DNA from: Corythucha ciliata | Lineage: Eukaryota > Arthropoda > Insecta > Hemiptera > Tingidae | DNA: 64,000 nucleotides | Reading direction: 5' to 3' | Assembly: GCA_038030265.1 (NCBI GenBank) | Contig: CM075940.1 | Location: 9,486,001-9,550,000, forward strand | Shown: piece after piece, positions 58,801 to 64,000 of the stretch | Numbering within the stretch: position 1 is the first letter of the stretch | How the letters are laid out: every line of letters starts with the position of its first letter | Translations under genes and position numbers: made by a program | The notes under the pieces: generated by a model | What the model saw: the letters and a program-made list of their open reading frames with translations, nothing else | What the model was told of the DNA's origin: nothing | Database searches by the model: none

Positions 58801-61800
58801 AGCATTATGTGACCGTTCGGAGGATCATGTAGGAGTGTGTGTGTGTGTGTGTCTGGTGAGTAGCCCGTAGGTATTTGAAAATTCAATGCTTTTTAAAAGA
58901 TTTTTCTTTGCGGGCTTCAATAAAACTCAATTTTTATTTACGACAATTTTATTTTTATTTTTAAAGCTCGACTCAAAAAAGCGTGCAAAAGGTAACCACT
59001 TTGAAAACAAGAGAGTCGACGTCTACAGGCTGCATTAGCCCCTCCCCCCTCCCTTCACACACACACTAACTGCAGCTTTAACTCCCCACTTCAAGCAATG
59101 TTGTCGCATGAAATAACGCTAATCCACAACACACGAAAAGGGCCCTGAAACGAGCAAGGTAGTTCAGGAAACAGATTCCCTTCCCCTCCCATCGCAAATT
59201 TTCTTTGATGGATCATTCGCTTTGGAACTTGATGTAACGGCCCCGTGTCTGAAAACAGTGGCGATGGAAGCGAGTTTCTAGGGGGAGCGAATGCTCTCCA
59301 CACTCGCAAAACACTGAGAATGGGTCAACAGTGAAATTTTGCTTTGTGTGCAGCGGAACCCACTAAATTGCGCATTTTTGGGATGAGTATGAGACCGTGA
59401 AATTGGTTTTTAGTGAGAGCCAACACCGTGAAATGTTACGTTGTTTTCAGACCCGCGAAATTAGTTTTGTAAACAAAACTAGAAGAGCACGGTAACTCGG
59501 GAATCTACTGCTTCGTCTCTCCGGCTGGCTTTTTGGGTGAGCAACGCCCACAAAATAGAGTTCTGTGAGATCCAAATCTGGGAAGGTTTAACTCCTTGAA
59601 ACCGACTTTTTACAGTGTTAAATCGGCGTTGAGGTTTAAAGTGGTCTTATGCTCTTCCCCTCCAAGTTTCCGGGCTGAGTACGCCATTTTATGGCCGACT
59701 CGGCTCATTTTGGCGTTACCTAATAAAACCGCGCCTTTCGGCCACAATAGGCGCCGGAAAAAATTAGCCTGGAAACAAGAGAATTTCATGGAAGATAGAG
59801 TAAATTTAGCGAAGAATTTGAATTTTTTGGCACCAATAAATATTGTAATTTTGGACATTTAGACATAATTGACTCGAAACACAATATTTGCGTGAGGAGG
59901 GGGGGGGGGTAAAATCTGAAATGCTCAGATTCTTGCTTTCCCCAATGCCGACTGACTATACGCTTTAACCCCCCCCCCCCCAGGGGTGGCCAGCCCGGGG
60001 CCCGCGAGCCAAGAAGTGGCCCTCTGAGCCTTTTACCAATGGCTAGCCCGTGGCCTGCAGTGGTCAATTATCATTTATAATGTTGGATTTTGGCACTCCC
60101 GAATTTTCGTGCAAATGGAAAACGCGCTATTTAGAAGGCGGGCTGTTCTTGGGGCAAATCAGCCGATAAAAGTTTGGAAAGAGCCAATATTATTCGTGCC
60201 CACTTAATCCAGACCAAAATTGAAAATGGCGCTAATTTGGGGCTGAAATTAAAATAAATAAATGGCTAATTCACGGACATCAGAAGTGAGAAAAAGTGCT
60301 AAATCAAGCCTAAAATTAAGAAAAATACATAGCTAATTCACGAGGTAAAAAGTTACTTGACGGCTAAAATTGAGAAAAAGCGCTAAAATTGCTGGTAAAG
60401 TGTAAAAAAAAACAAAACAAAAAAACAGCAACTCGCGGTTACAATTAGGAAACACGTTGATTTACGGATAAAATAGTGGAAAATCGATAATTCACCAATA
60501 GTTTTGAGAAAAAGCTGTCACGCTTAAAATAACGAAAACATAAATTCTCGGCTTATTCAAAACGCAGGTTCGTCGCTCAATCTGAGATAACTCGCTAAAA
60601 GTGAAAAAACCGCTAATTCACGGGAAAAATTAAGAAAAAGTGCTAATTCACGCATCAGCAGCTAAAATCACGAATTCACTGCCAAACTAATCGCTAGTTA
60701 AAATCACTAATTCCCATGCTAAAATGGCGAAAAATCGCTAATTCACCAATAAAATTGCTAAGAAGCGCTGAAGTGTGGAAAAAACGCTAATTCACAGTTA
60801 AAATGGAGAAAACGCCAATTTGCAGCTTTTGGAGCCGCGTGGCTGAAAGTGAAAAAAATCGCTAATCCACGGCTAAATGAGGAAAATGCGGCGAAAATTG
60901 GGGGGAAAAAAGTTATCTTTCACGGCTCGCTAGGAGGCTAAAATTAGGTAAAACGCCAATTCACAGAAATGAATTGAGTAAATGGGAAGTTGTATGGTCT
61001 GTGGATGCCACTTCGTGGCTAAAATTAGACGGGTAAAATACGCTCATTAGCGGCGAAAATAAGGAAAAATACAAATTCGTTTCAAGAAAACTCGCCAATT
61101 CGCGGCTTAAATGAAGACAAATTTCAAATTTGCGGCTAAAATGGAGAAAAATAGCTAATTCGCGGGTGAAATGGAGACAAATCTCTAGTTCATCGATGAA
61201 ATTGAGAAGAAGTGATGGCGAGGGGGGAAAAACCGCTAATTCGCGGCTCCTAAAGGCAACTTCCGCCTGGGGGCGGCAAATGTCCAAGGCCGGAACTTGA
61301 ATGAGCTGCCCCGGTGTGCAAATGGAAAACGTTAGTATGCTTTCGCTATCTAATGTTATTGAACAGGCCCAGAGTCCGTTTTATTCTGAGCGTCTCGGCC
61401 TTTTACTAAAAGATCAGTGTTGTGTTCGAGGGGGTGGCCCGCCCGAGTTCTCACAACCAGGTTTATGGCCCATGACCAAAAAAGGTTGGACGGCGTTTTA
61501 TGGTGACGCACCCTGCGACCTGGAAGCTACCAGCATCCAATTTCGTCCAAACGTCACACCATACCTGCAAGTCCGACAATTCTTTTTCTTGCCTTGAATT
61601 TTGTCTCAGAAACTTAAGTTTTTTGGGACACACAAAATCCAACTATTTACCCCTTCCCCTCTGTCAAACTTATACGTTAGATTTAGGGTTAGGTCGACAA
61701 TGTTCGTTTAAGCGTTGCTAAGGGTTTAAACGATTTTGTATTCGAAATACTACATTCGGATTGGGGTTTAAACTCTTAAGCTCAGCTTAGTGTTAAACGG

Positions 61801-64000
61801 AACTTTAAACCCATGTGGTCGACCCGGGCTTAAGAAATTATCAAATTGAGCTTCAGAATCGTACATATGAGCTGATATAAGTTCACCCACCTCAAAAAAT
61901 TGGTTTTTCTGCGGTGACTTTGACCGTGAATTTGAAAAAACATTGCCCCCCCCCCCCCTGACTCTCAGTCAAATCAAGAAACATGGAAGCCTCAGAAGTG
62001 GCCTTAATAACAGCCCAGAACCCAAAATTAGCCTCTAAACCGGGCCCAACTGTCTCAAAATTAAATTACTGTTGAAACGGAAATTTTTAGCTTCCGTCCC
62101 CCCCCCCCTTAGGATTTTTGGCACTGATAGTCCCATCGTAGGGCCTTCTAGGCACCAGAAACAGCCGCTACTCTTTGAAATTGTGGTGAGTCCGTTGGTT
62201 TGAGCTCCCGCTGCCGCCAATCGTGTCAATGTTGATAAATTCACAGTTATCGAAAGGGGCTTCTCTGGTATAAGAGGACGAGGTATAGTACTGTAAGTCC
62301 AGGACTGTGTGCGTACACACATCCCCCCCCCCTCTCACTTTTCAAAAAATAAATGAATTTAAGCGTATATTGCCATTGTGGAAAACCTAGAGAGTTACCA
62401 TGGCAAAAAAAAAGAGAGTAAGATGCACGAAAGATGAGGGGGGTCAGAGCGCGTGTGCAGTCGGTCATAAGTCAATAGACGAGTCCCCTCCCCACTTTTC
62501 CTATGTGAATTTCTTCTTATTTATCAGTGGCTGAATTACTTCTCTGGAAGTAAGATAATTCAGCCTGGAAAAATGGCACTCTTTGTTATATTTTTTTTTG
62601 GTGGCTAAATAAATTGACGGTTTCCTGACCCGAGTTTCTACGGAGGAAATAATGATTTTGTCTGGTGAATTACTAGGCTAATTACGAATGTGAATTAATT
62701 GGTTCATAATCTGAGACTTCGATACAGCAGCGATGGCCTTTGAGAAAATTGTCCAAGTGTCTGGAAAACAGGAAACCTTAATTAGTACCTCGACTAATTA
62801 AAAACAAACGAACCTGAATGTTGAGCCACATTTTTCCAAAGTCATTTATTACCTTGATTTAGTATTTTAAAAGAATCCTTCATTGAGCTTGAAGAATTAA
62901 AACAAAATACAATTAAATTACTCACGTTATATGTTGGACACGAATAAAAAGCAATATTTTTCGATGCTACTCGTGACAGGAGGCTCTGATTATAGTCTGG
63001 AATGAAGTTTATAAGCTCACGCCGTCCATCCCTCTCTCTTGGGTTGGCTAGGTGTTGTCCTTTTAGAAATTATACGGGGCGTATACAAGCATCGCGTCGA
63101 ATTTCATATGAAAAACATTGGCCAGGGTGACGTTTTGAAATCCCCCCTCCCTTCTCCTCCACCACCACCTCCTCACGCTAGAATTGAGTCCTTTTCTTAG
63201 TTCCTTAGAGGGCGTAGAGATCAACCCCCGGGATTTTGGCAAACAACTTAAAAACTACAATAAAAAAGAAAAAAGCTTAGGTAGTGCGGAAGCATGGGTG
63301 GTCCAGTTGACAATGGATGTCAAGCAGCTGGGGCTGCAACACCTCTACTGTTCACCTGTCTGTCGGATTAGCCCTCTCTTCTTGTTGTATCGGTGAAAGT
63401 CTTCGGCTTTTGATTCATTTCACGTTGCTGACTTCAATATTTTTTTTTTAAGCTGCGTCGATGACGCGGAAAACAATTAAGAGGTGTTTCTTTAATGAAG
63501 CTTGTCCATTTTTTTTTCTTCTGTTAGTTAATAACCTGTCAACCAGTGACACATGTTTAGAAGCTCATCATCATAATTTATCCTCTTGTGTTTTCCCAGG
63601 CGACACACTACCGTTCTCTGGTTCTGAAGAGGATGACGAAGAAGAGAGCGGATCTGTAGGACTCCTGAAACAGCACCACGGTCACCTTCACGGAGGCGGA
63701 CCGCAGTTACACCCGCCCGAAGGATCGACGACCCCTGCACAGATTCCAAGTAGCCAGGATGCGAAAACGCAGGAGGACTCGGAAGATCAAGGTACAATTT
63801 TGTGTACCCTGCCTCTCTATATATCAGTCGATGACAATTGACCGTCTTTTGTTGTTTTTTTTTTCTCTTATTTTACATTTAAAAAAAAGGATCGCTCGAC
63901 GGCGACCCAGAAACGAGAGATTCTCAAACGGAGAATAAGTCGCCCGAGGATGGCAATTCGGGATCGAAACGACGAGGGCCTCGAACAACAATAAAAGCCA
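43170..64000 (+). CDS. Lim1: LIM-homeobox transcription factor Lim1 (Lhx1/5 class), partial
   Basis: Developmental transcription factor; Lhx1/5 proteins in other animals act in head, neural and kidney/appendage patterning and bind LDB cofactors through the LIM domains. The exons are 43170-43342 (coding part), 43651-43856, 63600-63791 and 63890 to past the window end. They join in phases 2, 1 and 1. The order is LIM1 (residues 5-55), LIM2 (64-118), an acidic/histidine-rich linker, then the start of the homeodomain ([12 protein letters not shown]). The match across both LIM domains ([44 protein letters not shown]) and the [10 protein letters not shown] homeodomain arm identifies the Lhx1/5 class rather than Lhx3, Isl or apterous. 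Intron 2 is 19,743 bp against 308 and 98 bp for introns 1 and 3. Most of the homeodomain and the C-terminus lie beyond 64000. Confidence 0.93.
43857..45026 (+). other. Start of the 19.7-kb Lim1 intron 2
   Basis: Intron donor G/GTAGGA at 43857. No exon, RNA gene or defined transposon is seen up to 45026. An A-rich tract lies near 44300-44335, and the open frame opposite it (44117-44418, - strand) is only its low-complexity translation. A run of gtgggtgggtgg lies near 44660. Confidence 0.4.
45027..45152 (+). mobile_element. Retroposed fragment with (CTA)n tail and 10-bp TSD
   Basis: A 126-bp insertion is flanked by perfect 10-bp duplications AGAGTTTCAG (45017-45026 and 45153-45162). It ends in an AATAAA followed by about seven CTA triplets. 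A long TSD plus a short 3' microsatellite tail is the signature of target-primed reverse transcription, so this is a SINE or a severely 5'-truncated LINE. The body has no family features I can name. Confidence 0.75.
45789..45928. mobile_element. 140-bp foldback MITE, TTA TSD
   Basis: The inverted ends read TGGTGGATTTCACCACCTCG on the left and, reversed, TGGTGCGGATTTCACCACCT on the right. The arms continue through ggcttaaggttcggctta. TTA trinucleotides flank both sides (45786-45788 and 45929-45931), as PIF/Harbinger-type elements produce. It is non-coding. The superfamily is inferred from the 3-bp duplication. Confidence 0.7.
46440..47135 (+). repeat. Repeat family A copy in Lim1 intron
   Basis: Landmarks: cgacagccctgaagtccacc, gacaatcgagaccgattttt, gatcagacgagcgattcaag, gttctccctggtgacc, tgtggacctcgctataggcc, ggtcgagaaaatctcctgaa and tttttggtcactttataggg then ggcgctgacggtcac. 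It is the most complete single unit of the family in the window and suggests a unit of about 600-700 bp. Confidence 0.65.
47172..47463. mobile_element. ~290-bp foldback MITE
   Basis: The inverted ends read CCGAGAGTATTGTGAATC at the left and, reversed, CCGAGAATGTTGTGAATC at the right. They are followed by related aatcacgt motifs. Internally aataacgtaa and cacgtaaata motifs repeat. A target duplication is not clear, so the superfamily is open. Confidence 0.6.
47464..53199. other. Lim1 intron 2, unassigned with simple repeats
   Basis: No exon or defined transposon is recognised. Simple repeats present: a T-tract near 47992-48004, a GA/GT-rich tract at 49809-49834, (TC)n at 51640-51657 and a 29-base poly(A) at 52815-52843. 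Poly(C)/poly(G) runs lie near 48654 and 49281. A proline/serine-rich frame at 49546-50010 (- strand) spans the GA/GT tract and is a low-complexity translation, not a gene. Enhancers of Lim1 may lie here, but none can be identified from sequence alone. Confidence 0.3.
53200..53860 (+). repeat. Repeat family A copy in Lim1 intron
   Basis: Landmarks: cgtcgctgcctggctctggt, ctcgagaaaatcggatcaat, gcgaaacgccctttttcgct, gacaatagagacggtttttc, gagccgacgatccgttgaaa, gttctcccccgaatatttcc, aagccctgaagaccaagaaa and gggagtcgagaaaaaacgac. It holds roughly one and a half units. The GC-richness here opens several frames on both strands, none with protein family features. Confidence 0.6.
53861..54719. other. 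Unassigned, weak repeat of ~gaaattgact motifs
   Basis: Nothing coding. Phrases of the type tgaaattgactnt and ggaaaccgnaact recur irregularly (also near 55070-55340), suggesting a further, very degenerate repeat family whose unit I cannot define. Confidence 0.3.
54720..54985 (+). repeat. Family 3 minisatellite tract
   Basis: About eight degenerate ~30-bp units with the patterns gagccaaactcctaaattt and gtccgtggaattggttttt. Same family as 30780-31175. Confidence 0.5.
54986..59255. other. Lim1 intron 2, unassigned
   Basis: No exon or bounded element is recognised. Poly(G)/poly(C) runs lie near 55138 and 58498, and (GT)n at 58834-58852. The sequence around 56000-58200 is AT-rich, unlike the GC-richer repeats on either side, and may be older intronic DNA. 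Confidence 0.3.
59256..59640 (+). mobile_element. hAT-like terminus followed by family 3 array
   Basis: The left end CAGTGGCGATGGAAGCGAG followed by gggggagcgaatgctc matches the reversed right terminus of the element at 24491-25707. Family 3 units follow (59330-59640), the same cargo type. The left flank is TCTGAAAA, but no right terminus followed by the same 8-mer was found, so the element is truncated or rearranged. Confidence 0.5.
59893..59980. repeat. Poly(G)...poly(C) hairpin
   Basis: A run of 11 G followed by taaaa (~59899-59913) is mirrored by tttaa followed by 11 C (~59965-59980), forming a G:C-rich stem around a ~55-base loop. It may be a small foldback element or an eroded transposon end pair. 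Confidence 0.4.
59981..60065 (+). mobile_element. hAT-like terminus (CAGGGGTGGCCA)
   Basis: The sequence starts CAGGGGTGGCCAGCCCGGGG and continues cccgcgagccaagaagtggc. This closely resembles the CAGGGGTGGCCAACC termini of hAT elements of the Ac/Charlie type known in many animals. The other end was not found in the window. The left flank is the poly(C) run, so a TSD cannot be judged. Confidence 0.55.
60220..61265 (+). repeat. Family 1 minisatellite array
   Basis: About 1 kb of degenerate units with gctaattcacgg or gctaattcgcgg followed by ctaaaattgagaaaaa. It lies in Lim1 intron 2. The terminus at 59981 may belong to the element carrying it, but the right boundary shows no CAGNG end. Confidence 0.65.
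61266..63599. other. End of Lim1 intron 2, unassigned
   Basis: No exon is seen before 63600. Poly(C) runs lie near 61945, 62098 and 62322. The frame at 61301-61597 has no recognisable family. The region 62560-63000 is AT-rich with a repeated aattcag/gaattact motif. The intron ends with a pyrimidine-rich acceptor (ttttcccag) at 63599. Confidence 0.3.
63600..64000 (+). CDS. Lim1: Lim1 exons 3-4, linker and start of homeodomain
   Basis: Exon 3 (63600-63791) encodes an acidic segment ([12 protein letters not shown]), a histidine-rich stretch ([11 protein letters not shown]) and a Ser/Thr/Gln-rich part ending EDSEDQG. Exon 4 begins at 63890 after an unusual acceptor in which the AG follows eight A residues (aaaaaaaag), with its pyrimidine tract some 10-30 bp upstream. 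It encodes [20 protein letters not shown] and then [12 protein letters not shown], the conserved N-terminal arm of the Lhx1/5 homeodomain. The reading frame continues past 64000. Confidence 0.93.

Overview
The window is nuclear DNA of an invertebrate animal, most likely an arthropod or close relative. The evidence is intron-rich conserved metazoan genes, many 60-70 bp introns, AATAAA polyadenylation signals and dense DNA transposons. I cannot name the species. Only three protein-coding genes can be supported. They are a nucleosome assembly protein 1 (NAP1) homologue (+, 12291-13952, seven coding exons, 374 aa), the ESCRT-III subunit CHMP2A on the opposite strand and tail-to-tail with it (-, 16331-14884, four coding exons, 225 aa), and the 5' part of a Lim1/Lhx1/5-type LIM-homeobox gene (+, 43170 to beyond 64000) with a 19.7 kb second intron. 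The three genes do not form a pathway: one is a histone chaperone, one an endosomal membrane-remodelling factor and one a developmental transcription factor.

Layout: 1-10.4 kb is repeats (mosaic family A, a 1.1 kb tandem duplication, the ~380 bp family C, a 2.76 kb hAT-like element). About 10.5-16.6 kb is the compact NAP1/CHMP2A gene pair. About 17.1-32.7 kb is a dense transposon graveyard. About 32.7-43.1 kb is mostly unassigned DNA with a few repeats. 43.1-64 kb is the Lim1 gene, its giant intron filled with repeats and small inverted-repeat elements.

The most striking result is a nested set of hAT-like non-autonomous DNA transposons recognisable from CAGNGGCG-type ends and 8-bp target-site duplications (TSDs): AATAGGGT, CCCAAAAA, GAAGTAAG/GAAGTTAG, TCAAGCTG, ACCTGAAG, CTTTCTCT and probably CCTATCGA. 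All except one 187-bp element (38203-38389) are filled with, or inserted into, degenerate arrays of ~30-36 bp units. There are three array families, and all share a CGCGAA core. One stack reads: a gypsy-type solo LTR (17150-22603, TSD TCTA), split by a hAT-like element (17350-22258), split in turn by a second hAT-like element (17476-19895) that carries a small foldback element. A separate 391-bp TTAA-flanked foldback element sits in the outer hAT body, and its empty site is preserved in a second copy at 9202-9205. A second stack (24491-25707 inside 23402-25902 inside an inverted array) shows the same arrangement. This looks like transposon-borne minisatellite expansion, with hAT elements spreading arrays that then become targets for further hAT elements.

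Other features are a foldback element inside a Ty3/gypsy reverse-transcriptase relic, a tRNA-derived relic with intact A and B boxes in NAP1 intron 4, a retroposed fragment with a (CTA)n tail and a 10-bp TSD, and more than 40 poly(G)/poly(C) runs of 8-14 bases. All calls were made by eye; no database search was possible.
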